Shown piece after piece: positions 1 to 6,900 of a stretch of DNA of 15,001 bases. Position 1 is the first letter of the stretch, and every line of letters begins with the position of its first letter. The stretch is from positions 6,073 through 21,073 of the forward strand of contig DARQ01000064.1 of the NCBI GenBank assembly GCA_002503395.1, read 5' to 3'. Source of the DNA: Euryarchaeota archaeon UBA60. Lineage in GTDB: Archaea; Thermoplasmatota; Poseidoniia; Poseidoniales; Poseidoniaceae. The position numbers and the translations under genes are program-made. The notes under the pieces were generated by a model. It was given only the letters and a program-made list of their open reading frames with translations. It was not told the origin of the DNA and made no database searches.

Positions 1-605
1 AGCCAGACCGCGAAGGGAATGCCGATGTGGAGACTGGGCATTCCATTGGTGAAGGGGTCGATACGGGTGAACCAGTCATTGATTTCCGGGGTCAAATTGT
101 AGGCCAGAGTCTGCATCGCCGGAATGTGGTCTCCAGTGACGCGAACATTTAGGAACAGGAAGAACGGAATAGCCAGTGCATAGACAAAGAAAATCGCCAC
201 GCAGATTCGGTCGGCTAAATAGCGGTCGTCGAAATATGAGAAATAGAGAATCGAGACATAGCATACCAACATGTATCCGGCGACATAGAAATGGGTCAGC
301 GTCGCGGTGAGGATATCGTTGTAGAAGAATTGTTGTACCCACAATACCATATCGCCTTCGATAGCATATAACCACGGAGTGAACTCAAATTGGGTATTGG
401 CCATGATTAATCGGTCGAGCCGGTCGAGAATGTCCTTCCAAACGTAAATCGAGAAGACCAGACCGATATGCGCCCAGTAACGGCGGAACATATCGATGAA
501 GCCACGCAGATTCACCTTCTGCCACTTCGGTTTGAACACCGGCATCAGCAGAACTCCCAGCGCCAGCGCTGAGGCCAACCAAGTGATGTAGACGCTCGCC
601 GCCAT
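1..605 (-). CDS. PAP2/Aur1-like membrane phosphatase or phosphotransferase, C-terminus cut by window edge
   Basis: This is a polytopic membrane protein whose reading frame runs off the left window edge; about 201 codons are visible. Hydrophobic stretches lie near residues 5-22, 45-60, 107-124 and 135-153. Just before the edge, at residues 190-193, it has PSLH followed by IGIP, which matches the second motif (PSxH) of the PAP2 superfamily, most like the Aur1/inositol-phosphotransferase branch (PAP2_3). The first motif is not the classical KxxxxxxRP, as expected for that branch. The third, histidine-containing motif would lie outside the window. I chose ATG at 605 because GGGGGAG sits just upstream. 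The frame is open further, and an ATG at 677 would overlap the DUF971 stop, so a longer start is possible. Known members remove or transfer head groups on lipid phosphates at the membrane. The substrate here is unknown. It is the last visible gene of a minus-strand run. Confidence 0.75.
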   Translation of the reverse strand, partial: MAASVYITWLASALALGVLLMPVFKPKWQKVNLRGFIDMFRRYWAHIGLVFSIYVWKDILDRLDRLIMANTQFEFTPWLYAIEGDMVLWVQQFFYNDILTATLTHFYVAGYMLVCYVSILYFSYFDDRYLADRICVAIFFVYALAIPFFLFLNVRVTGDHIPAMQTLAYNLTPEINDWFTRIDPFTNGMPSLHIGIPFAVW

Positions 606-670
606 CTGCTCCCCCGGAACACCGGCGGTGCCGTGTGTTGAAGTCACCTTCGCAACAATAGCAGAAAAAA

Positions 671-1021
671 TCACCATGCGCCGTGCACATATGGCTTACC
701 ATCGTCGGGGTCGAGGGCATTGGCAATCGACCACAAACGCTCAAAGCGATAAATCCCCGACGAGCATCCGCTGCTCCATTCAAAATGCAGCGCGTAGCCA
801 CCGACCGTTTGTACGGTCGGCATCTCCTGTGGATACGCCGCCACCTCCGCCTGCAATAATTCAGCCAAATCCTGCGCACCACGGCGTGGGCCACACTTGG
901 CGCACGGGCACCAATAACGCAGGGTGCGGTAATCGACAGAGTTCTCGGTACCGTCTGACCAAGTAAGTTCCATCGCTGAATCACCGCGCTCCAAACGCTG
1001 TAATTCCGGCACCTCATCCAT
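671..1021 (-). CDS. DUF971 (gamma-butyrobetaine hydroxylase N-terminal-like) metal-binding protein
   Basis: This 116-residue stand-alone DUF971 domain shows the family pattern: LTWSDG at 19-24, LRYWCPCAKC at 34-43, VGGYALHFEW at 73-82 and SGIYRFERLW at 88-97. In the related BBOX1 domain a zinc is held by three cysteines of CxCxxC and a histidine of DGH. Here C38, C40 and C43 are present, but the DGH position reads SGC (C86), giving four cysteines. DUF971 is fused C-terminal to an Mrp ATPase in plant HCF101, a [4Fe-4S] cluster carrier, and here its gene follows mrp by 9 bases. A GAGGT ribosome site overlaps the mrp stop, suggesting coupled translation. A role in Fe-S or metal handling with Mrp is inferred from context. 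The protein binds no known substrate that I can read. Confidence 0.85.
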   Translation of the reverse strand: MDEVPELQRLERGDSAMELTWSDGTENSVDYRTLRYWCPCAKCGPRRGAQDLAELLQAEVAAYPQEMPTVQTVGGYALHFEWSSGCSSGIYRFERLWSIANALDPDDGKPYVHGAW

Positions 1022-1030
1022 TTCTCAACC

Positions 1031-2083
1031 TCAGATGATCTCCAGCCCACCAGATTGCTTGGCGGCGGCGATATTTGCATTCAATTGCTCGACCACTTTG
1101 GCAAAGGCCTGCGCCGATTCACCCTGTGGGTCGGCAACGATTCGGTGCACCCCGTCGTCGCCGCCTCTGACAACTCCAGGGTCGAAGGGCAGACGACCGA
1201 GGAATGGAACCCCCATCTCTTCGGCCGTAGCTTGGCCACCACCGGCTTTGAAAATATCCAGAGTTGTCGACCAATTGCCATCGGCATCGGCGACGACATC
1301 AACCATAGTCCCATCAGGGGCATCAATCTTCATCTCAGCATTCGGCTCGGCGGTGCCACGAATCGTATAACCGCTCATATTCTCGACCACACCGAGTACC
1401 GGGACTTTCAGGGAAGTGGCAAAACCGATGGATTTGCGACTATCGAGCAGGGCGACATCTTGGGGAGTGGTAACGATGACCATGCCATCGATGTCGGGCA
1501 GGCTCTGCACCACCGTAAGTGGCTCGTCGCTGGTTCCGGGGGGGAAATCGATTACCAGATAATCCAGTTCTCCCCACTCGACATCGCCGAGGAATTGCTG
1601 AATCGCGCCCAATTTAATCGGCCCACGCCAGACCACCGGGGTATCCTCATCGTCGAGCAGGAAGGCCATTGAGATGACCTTCACACCACTGTAACCGGTC
1701 GCCGGATAGATACGGCCTTCCTCTACGTGTAAGCGATGTCCGCCCAAGCCCAACATCTTGGGTATATTTGGCCCGGTGATATCGATATCGAGAAGTCCAA
1801 CCTGATTGCCCTGGGCAGCTAGCGACAGGGCCAGACCGGTAGCTACGGTCGACTTCCCGACTCCGCCTTTGCCTGATAAGACCATGATCTTGTGTTTGAT
1901 TTTCGCACCCATCTCCTGTAGAGTCATCTTTCGCTTCATCTGCGAATATGCCTGTTCCATCTGCTGCTGCTGGTCGGCTGAGGCAGGCGCACCAGATTCG
2001 CCAGACTCGATATCTTCGGATTTTTCCGAAGATGGACTTCCTTCCTTGGAAGGGTCGTGGTGGCTGATTGGTGAGTCGGACAT
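1031..2083 (-). CDS. mrp: Mrp/ApbC/NBP35-type P-loop ATPase lacking all cysteines
   Basis: The protein has 350 residues. The deviant Walker A GKGGVGKST is at 71-79, the DIDITGPNIPKMLG switch-like segment at 99-112, DYLVIDFPPGTSD at 174-186, PQDVAL at 207-212 and ENMSGY at 234-239. These identify the Mrp/NBP35 family of ATP-dependent Fe-S cluster carriers. Family members normally continue after NMSGF/Y with CPxC, the cluster-binding loop. Here that loop is replaced by about 35 residues (about 240-275) containing GTAEPNAE and DADGNWS, after which the family sequence resumes at DIFKAGGG. There is no cysteine anywhere in the chain and no N-terminal DUF59 domain; residues 1-50 are acidic and Gln-rich. 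The start is supported by GAGGGAGA just before the ATG. It lies between a membrane protein gene 37 bases upstream and DUF971 9 bases downstream. ATPase activity seems likely, but canonical cluster binding is doubtful. Confidence 0.9.
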   Translation of the reverse strand: MSDSPISHHDPSKEGSPSSEKSEDIESGESGAPASADQQQQMEQAYSQMKRKMTLQEMGAKIKHKIMVLSGKGGVGKSTVATGLALSLAAQGNQVGLLDIDITGPNIPKMLGLGGHRLHVEEGRIYPATGYSGVKVISMAFLLDDEDTPVVWRGPIKLGAIQQFLGDVEWGELDYLVIDFPPGTSDEPLTVVQSLPDIDGMVIVTTPQDVALLDSRKSIGFATSLKVPVLGVVENMSGYTIRGTAEPNAEMKIDAPDGTMVDVVADADGNWSTTLDIFKAGGGQATAEEMGVPFLGRLPFDPGVVRGGDDGVHRIVADPQGESAQAFAKVVEQLNANIAAAKQSGGLEII

Positions 2084-2120
2084 TTTCTCCCTCTAGACGA
2101 CTCGTGCATAGTGAGGGCTT

Positions 2121-2513
2121 TCAACCCTTTTCAGCGTAAAACAGACTCGCAAGCCACGAATGTCGATTCCACAGGCCGGCGTGCACTGCGAGGGGAATGA
2201 GAATTGTTGCGGCCAGCCAATCTGACCAAGACATATCGTTGACCGCCCACCAATAACCGATAGTCAGGGGAAGCGCCAGCACCAGACCATACTTCATCGC
2301 CCTGACCCGGTCATCTTCACCGCGCTGGCCGCCGATGAGTACCGCCAATGGACCAAAGGCATGCACGATGATGGCGATCTCGATGGCGACCAGACGAAAC
2401 AGAAAATCCCAACCCTGCGCAGCGAAGACGATATGGAGGACGAAATCGAGGGTGAAGACGAACAGCACAACGCCCAGACCGGTCCATGGTTGGTCGCGGT
2501 TGAATACTCCCAC
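2121..2513 (-). CDS. Small four-helix membrane protein, function unknown
   Basis: This 130-residue hydrophobic protein has four likely membrane helices near residues 11-31, 36-60, 74-91 and 97-115. A charged loop (QRGEDDRVR) lies between helices 2 and 3. Histidines at 27, 51, 111 and 118 lie in or near the helices. I do not recognise the family and see no catalytic motif. I use the GTG at 2513 because no in-frame ATG precedes it. A TATA-like ATTACATAT (minus strand) is centred about 26 bases upstream, so this start may be used by a leaderless transcript. It is first in the minus-strand run that continues through mrp, DUF971 and the PAP2-like gene, with 37 bases to mrp. Co-transcription is likely, but functional linkage to Fe-S or lipid genes is speculative. 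Confidence 0.7.
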   Translation of the reverse strand: MGVFNRDQPWTGLGVVLFVFTLDFVLHIVFAAQGWDFLFRLVAIEIAIIVHAFGPLAVLIGGQRGEDDRVRAMKYGLVLALPLTIGYWWAVNDMSWSDWLAATILIPLAVHAGLWNRHSWLASLFYAEKG

Positions 2514-2534
2514 GCCACATCGATGCAGGGGCTG

Positions 2535-2543
2535 ATATGTAAT
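2535..2543 (-). promoter_or_regulatory. TATA-like element for the membrane protein/mrp/DUF971/PAP2 run
   Basis: Read on the minus strand the element is ATTACATAT. It is centred about 26 bases upstream of the GTG at 2513, the spacing expected if transcription starts at the start codon (leaderless mRNA). There is no Shine-Dalgarno-like sequence before that GTG, unlike the downstream genes of the run, which all have one. Confidence 0.4.
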
Positions 2544-2608
2544 GCTTTGAATCTCGACTTTCGAAAAACACCTTCCTAGGGAGGCACTGAACCTTTCGCA
2601 ACTGGTGC

Positions 2609-2678
2609 CGCCGAGAGCAGTGATAGAGGATGACTGAACACCCTACAGCGGAACTCTCGGCGACGGAAGGATCCGCTG
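2609..2678. ncRNA. Candidate structured RNA (pseudoknot-capable) in the 2514-2826 gap
   Basis: The 313-base gap 2514-2826 has no credible ORF. It holds two interleaved perfect complementarities. CGCCGAGAG (2609-2617) pairs with CTCTCGGCG (2654-2662), and CAGCGGA (2646-2652) pairs with TCCGCTG (2672-2678). One arm of the second stem lies in the loop of the first, one base from its 3' arm, which is H-type pseudoknot geometry. On the minus strand a TATA-like TTATAT lies at about 2774-2779, and TTTTT falls at about 2563-2567, so a minus-strand transcript of roughly 190 bases is possible. I could not match it to RNase P RNA, SRP RNA or a C/D-box sRNA. The strand and the existence of a transcript are unproven. 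Confidence 0.3.
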
Positions 2679-2720
2679 CAACACTAACATCGCCGTGAAC
2701 CTACTTTAAGGCTAAGATTA

Positions 2721-2758
2721 CGAAGGCCACTAAGTATTGTTACAACACTCGGCCTTCG
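2721..2758. repeat. Inverted repeat copy A: CGAAGGCC / 22 bases / GGCCTTCG
   Basis: Left arm 2721-2728 and right arm 2751-2758 are perfect 8-base complements separated by exactly 22 bases. The arms match those of copies at 2788-2827 and 14635-14676, while the intervening 22 bases differ. It lies in the gene-free gap downstream of alba. Confidence 0.6.
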
Positions 2759-2787
2759 GGACGAGGAGTGAGGATATAACCAACGTT

Positions 2788-2827
2788 ACGAAAGCCGTGC
2801 CTGAATTTGAATCCTAGTGGCTTTCGT
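2788..2827. repeat. Inverted repeat copy B: ACGAAAGCC / 22 bases / GGCTTTCGT, abutting the alba stop
   Basis: Arms at 2788-2796 and 2819-2827 are perfect 9-base complements with a 22-base spacer. Each arm carries one substitution relative to copies A and C, and the two changes compensate each other (GAAAGCC with GGCTTTC), so pairing is kept. On the minus strand the element begins within the alba TAA stop. Copy C has the same relation to the pepA stop. Confidence 0.6.
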
Positions 2828-3144
2828 TATTCCTCTTCGTGCATGTCAGCATGTCCTTCCATGGTGATTTTTATCACACTGACATTGCGAGTACCGCCAT
2901 CATCTCTGGGAAAAGTCTCGGTGGCGAGTTCGACATCAGATACATCGATGTCTTCAGGGAGTTTTCCGGCGATTATTCCGGCGCGTCGCCGACATACTTC
3001 AGCCACATCGACAGCCATGCTGATATTCCTCCCTCTGGCGACTAGACGAATCACCCTCTCACCTTCGGACATGGTGGTCCTGACCGCATTAATATAACTG
3101 TGAAGCGGCTTACTACCAATGAAAATATCTCTGGGGTTTGGCAT
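2827..3144 (-). CDS. albA: Alba-family DNA/RNA-binding chromatin protein
   Basis: This 105-residue protein matches Alba throughout. IGSKPLHSYINAV lies at residues 9-21, VARGRNISMAVDVAEVCRRR at 35-54, and a C-terminal beta-hairpin region (DGGTRNVSVIKITM) precedes an acidic tail ending EEE. Alba dimers coat DNA and RNA in archaea through the basic loop that carries the IGKKP lysines. Here the first lysine of the KK pair, the one acetylated in Sulfolobus Alba, is serine (S11), and the second is kept (K12). The ATG at 3144 was chosen because it starts the family's normal N-terminus and has GAGGG about six bases upstream. A longer TTG start at 3159 is possible but not needed. The gene is divergent from tRNA-Gly, and its stop abuts an inverted repeat. 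Confidence 0.93.
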   Translation of the reverse strand: MPNPRDIFIGSKPLHSYINAVRTTMSEGERVIRLVARGRNISMAVDVAEVCRRRAGIIAGKLPEDIDVSDVELATETFPRDDGGTRNVSVIKITMEGHADMHEEE

Positions 3145-3233
3145 CCTGCGCCCTCGCAAGGCGGTATGCTAAGCAGCAAATGAAGGTTGGCTAATCCGAC
3201 CCACCTATGCCGTGGTTTTCTTGCCGACAACGG

Positions 3234-3240
3234 TTTATAT
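3234..3240 (+). promoter_or_regulatory. TATA box of tRNA-Gly
   Basis: TTTATAT is centred about 29 bases upstream of the first base of the tRNA. This is the standard archaeal TATA-to-start spacing and is good evidence for an archaeal host. Confidence 0.75.
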
Positions 3241-3265
3241 GCAGAGTCAATCGGCAGATTCCCAA

Positions 3266-3337
3266 GCGCGTGTAGTGTAGTGGTTATCACCCGGCGTTGC
3301 CAACGCCGGAACCCGAGTTCAACTCTCGGCACGCGCA
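3266..3337 (+). tRNA. tRNA-Gly (anticodon GCC)
   Basis: The cloverleaf was folded by eye. Acceptor stem GCGCGTG (3266-3272) pairs with CACGCGC (3330-3336), with A3337 as discriminator. The D arm is 3275-3290, with GG at 3282-3283 and a T-T mismatch at the stem end. Anticodon stem CGGCG (3292-3296) pairs with CGCCG (3304-3308) around loop TTGCCAA, giving anticodon GCC at 3299-3301. T stem CCGAG (3313-3317) pairs with CTCGG (3325-3329) around TTCAACT. There is no intron, and the 3' CCA is not encoded. Confidence 0.95.
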
Positions 3338-3402
3338 TTTATCCTAATCGTTGCACTGAAAGACGCATACGGGTGAGTTATTACTGCTAATTAGCGCCGA
3401 GA

Positions 3403-3412
3403 CCCCCCCCCC
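3403..3412 (+). repeat. Ten-base C homopolymer
   Basis: A run of ten C bases lies between tRNA-Gly and the first small membrane protein gene. It may be slippage-prone or may hide a sequencing length error. It lies outside any called gene. Confidence 0.7.
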
Positions 3413-3439
3413 AATTAGGCTCTAATGTGAACCTAAATA

Positions 3440-3628
3440 GTGAGTCTTATTCAGCAGGTTATGGCCGTCGAAGAGTATTGGTGGCTATGTTGGTTTTTCC
3501 CACTTCTTTGGGGATTTAAAGCCATCACTAAGAAACCAATGGGAAAGGCTGTGACTGCTGTATTTCCTGTAATTGATAATGAAGAAAAAGTGGATTACTT
3601 GAAATGGAAAAAGGAGAAAGAGGAATAA
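3440..3628 (+). CDS. Small AT-rich membrane protein, first of a tandem pair
   Basis: The predicted peptide has 62 residues from GTG 3440, or 55 from ATG 3461. An aromatic hydrophobic segment (EYWWLCWFFPLLWGF, about residues 12-26) is likely one membrane helix, followed by a basic stretch (KAITKKPMGK) and a strongly charged tail ending KWKKEKEE. I do not recognise a family. No convincing ribosome site precedes either start, so the start is uncertain. The stop is followed three bases later by the ATG of a second small membrane protein, with ribosome-site purines (GGAG, AGAGG) inside the end of this gene, so the two form a coupled pair. Base composition is clearly AT-richer than the neighbours; the 60 bases 3541-3600 are about 37% GC. 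Confidence 0.55.
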   Translation: MSLIQQVMAVEEYWWLCWFFPLLWGFKAITKKPMGKAVTAVFPVIDNEEKVDYLKWKKEKEE

Positions 3629-3630
3629 TC

Positions 3631-3837
3631 ATGGTCTGGACGATTGGAGAGACAATAGAGTGGCTCTTCACCATACCCGACGCGATTGGTGATTGGGTTT
3701 GTGGGCTTCCATTTTATGTGGCTATCATAGTTTTTTTCATATGGGGCGGCTTTGGAGTGTTTGCTGAAAAGATGGGCTGGGGAAGCGACAAGGAAAGGGT
3801 CGCCATTTTGTGGAAGAAGCATCTTGAAGAAGAGTAA
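3631..3837 (+). CDS. Small AT-rich membrane protein, second of a tandem pair
   Basis: The predicted peptide has 68 residues from ATG 3631. I chose this start over an in-frame ATG at 3604 because GGAG and AGAGG lie directly upstream and the 3604 start would overlap the previous gene. The N-terminus looks amphipathic (WTIGETIEWLF). One strong membrane helix follows at about residues 28-47 (GLPFYVAIIVFFIWGGFGVF), then a charged tail with KKHLEEE at the end. Like its upstream partner it has one main helix and a charged C-terminus, which suggests that the two act together, though the sequences are not obviously homologous. No family is recognised. The gene ends convergently against the large surface-protein gene. 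Confidence 0.6.
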   Translation: MVWTIGETIEWLFTIPDAIGDWVCGLPFYVAIIVFFIWGGFGVFAEKMGWGSDKERVAILWKKHLEEE

Positions 3838-3918
3838 TCATGGCCAACAGGGAATAATGCCCTTAGGTTCACTTCATGCGTGGTCCGCAATTCGGAGCCT
3901 TATTGTCCTCTGATGTAC

Positions 3919-6900
3919 CTAATTGCCACCAAATGCGTCGCTCTCGTCCCACTTCATTCCGCCTTCTTGCTTGGTTCGCCGGATAATGACGGTGACTACA
4001 GCGATAGCTACCAGGATGAGGATACCTACCAAGCCGAGGACTACGGCAGAACTGGAGAAGACTGAGGCCGGATTTTCACCTAGGTTGATTCCACCCTCCT
4101 CGATGACCTGGATTGCCAGACTGTCGTCCTCAGTCCACGCACCATAGATATCTGTCGCTCGCAAGGTCATCGCAAAGGTCCCCAGAGGCATGCCACTGCG
4201 AGTCTCAAAGACATAGGTCCATACCCCATCATTTGCCGTCTCATCGCCTTCCTGTCCATCATCATTCATCATCAGCCAAGTGTCTTGCATTCCCGGAGGA
4301 GAGAGGTCGCCGAGTTTGATGACCGCGGTCGAAATCCCATCCGGGTCGGAGATGGTGGCGGTTATCTTGACTTCATCACCGCCGATGTTTGGCCGTATAA
4401 GCGGCGACTTATCCACAGAAACGAGAACGAATAATGGCCCTTCATTCAATACTTGAAGTGGTGGGATGACGTCGTCAGGTAGAGTTTCCTGACCGGTACT
4501 CTTGTGCACATTCAAACTCTGCATTTCGGTGACCGTCACCATCGCTCCGTCATCATCCACCATGCTGATTCGCAAGTAATGCTCACCTGGTGACATCTCG
4601 TAAGGTATCTCAACCACCCCAATCCAATCGCTTCCGAATGCTTCTTTGCTGAGTTCGACCAGTTCACCTCCTTGGTCACGCAAATCGATGGCCACTCCGG
4701 AGACGCCATTGCCGTCGACCACCTCGGCATTTACAATGATTGCATCACCTCTTACCACTTGAACGGGGGTGAATTCAAACTCGACCAAACGCGGTGCTTG
4801 ATTGAAAATCGTGATATTGAGCGATTCTGTGACCTCTGAGTCGAAGGCGTCGATGACGGTTACGTTTATGCTTACTTGACCGTGAAGAGCTCCCATGTAA
4901 GTGAATTCGCCGGTCCATTCGTCATCGTGAATAGCGCTATCTCCCGACAAGCCGACATCATTGAGAATCAGGGTCCCTTGGCCCAGTGGACCAAGATCTG
5001 CAGTTACCGAGATGATATTCCAATCGACGTCGCTAACCTCAACCTCAAGATATGCGGTCGAGCCACCCTCATTGACCACCAATCCACCGCGCAGACCGGC
5101 CCCTACAATGCTCGGGTCATTATTTTCAGCGGCGGTGACGATACTGGGGGAAAGCACTCTCTCTAGGGTCTGGGTCTCGTTGAACATGCCCATGTTTCCA
5201 GCCGGAGTTTCTACCTCGGCTTGGCGGATGACCTCGGCAATCAGGCCATCGAGAATCCCCTCATTGATTATCGCGCCACTGGCGATTCCGGACTCGGTAC
5301 CCAAGTATACTCCATTCCAAAGGGTCACGGGAAGAATATGTCCATCCTTATCCACGGTCGAAGTCATGGTCGCGTTAACCATGAGAATCATTCCCTCCTG
5401 GTGGTCTAGAATCAGTTGGTCACCTGGGGAGAGGGAAAGCGGTGCCAGCCCGGTTTCACGGCTGATATTGGCCTCACCAAGTCCCTCCTCTGACTCTGGG
5501 GCTTCGGGTTCCTGCTCAATCGGGGAGTCCTCAGGGTATTCCTCACCCTCATCATTTTCGCCCATTCCACTACTGCGCCAGCGCTGGTAGATTGTACGGT
5601 TATCCCAATCCACCTCGGGCACCGTGTATAACCAGGTTTCGTTATGCTGCGCCCCGACTCCGTCGCCACCATTCGACCACCCCTGCACCGCGGTGATGTT
5701 GAACCAGGTTTCTTGATGAATCACATTGACCGAAAAATCGGTATCGTTACCATTGTGCCAAATGCCACTCTCCTTGATGTCGCGGACAATTCCGAAAGTT
5801 CCTGAGGCTTGACCTTCGATGGTGCCGTCGACGTGCAGTTTATCTTGAATCGTCAGGCCGTTGAGGCTCTCGGCGCGGAAATCTATCACCGTGCCATTTA
5901 TGGTCACCGACCCATTTTCTTCTTCGTCGGTGAAACCGAAGGTTCCGTGTGCGAGAATCTTGTTGTGCTCTTCGACTCGCTGGCCATCGAGCCAGCGTTG
6001 AACTGCGATGAGTTCCTCGACCTCCAAATCGAATCTTTGCCCACCGTCAATCATTTTCATCTCGGCGGTCGCCTCGAATTGGATGAGAGAGAATATCCTC
6101 GTGCCATCGACATCGATGGTCTCGACCAAGAGCAGGCTGAGGTCACCATCTATCCAAGTGCCATTATCCCCTTCCGAATCCTCGCTGACATTCAGTTCAC
6201 CCAGTGCCTCGAGTCTGATGTGCTCGGTATGACTTCCCCCGGCATAGGTGCGGTTGAACAGAGCGTCGGTGACGGTGGCGTTGACGGTGGTCACCGTATC
6301 CTCTTCGATATTGATGAGCACCATATTTCCCGAGCCGGTCGCTTCGAATTCCTGGCGGTCGAGTATCCCGTCGAACGTGGTCTCATTGCGCCAAATTGCC
6401 GCGAGTATCAGGTCCAAGGTCATCGTACCATCAGCAGAGTTTTCAGTAATATCCAGAGTGCCATTGCCCAACTCGTTGGCGACCAAGGTCTCGCCGATAC
6501 GTTGTTGCCAACCTTGACCGATGAATAATAGTTGATAGGATTGATGGCCGTATTCGTCATCGTATTCCTGGTCGATCACCCAATTGGTTGAAATCGTCAC
6601 CTCGTGGTCGGCCAAGGGCTGATTCCATACGGTTACGCCGATGACTCGGGAAGCGAGCAAGGTGCCATCGTCATAGACTTCAACCGTAACTTGGTCACCG
6701 AATGAAAGGGATGAATCCGGTCGCCAAATGAGCGAGTTGGCATCGTCGCTGACATTTTCCAAGTCGCTGGCATTGACGGTTTGGTCGAAGAACACAGTTC
6801 CACCGCTATCTCGGTGGACGATGCTCATCGATGCCGACTCGAAAAAATCCTGAGCCGGGCTGGAAAAGGTGAATTTCCACGCATGGTCGGCGCCCGATTG

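Noticed and set aside
385..1080. 231-residue minus-strand ORF spanning DUF971 and part of the PAP2-like gene
   Set aside because: It is out of frame with both genes, which have strong motifs in their own frames; its translation is Arg/Trp-rich without any domain.
1055..1672. 205-residue plus-strand ORF
   Set aside because: Antisense to mrp, whose frame is confirmed by clear family motifs.
2618..2640. Possible C/D-box sRNA (GTGATAG and CTGA elements)
   Set aside because: Only one C-like and one D-like box are seen, the C box is degenerate and no C'/D' pair follows.
3849..3899. Two short hairpins between the convergent small-protein and surface-protein genes as a bidirectional terminator
   Set aside because: Stems are only 4-6 base pairs with a bulge and have no good T-run, so they are too weak to call.
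5809..6528. 239-residue plus-strand ORF
   Set aside because: It lies wholly antisense to the large surface-protein gene, has no recognisable motif or ribosome site, and is explained by the codon bias of the opposite strand.
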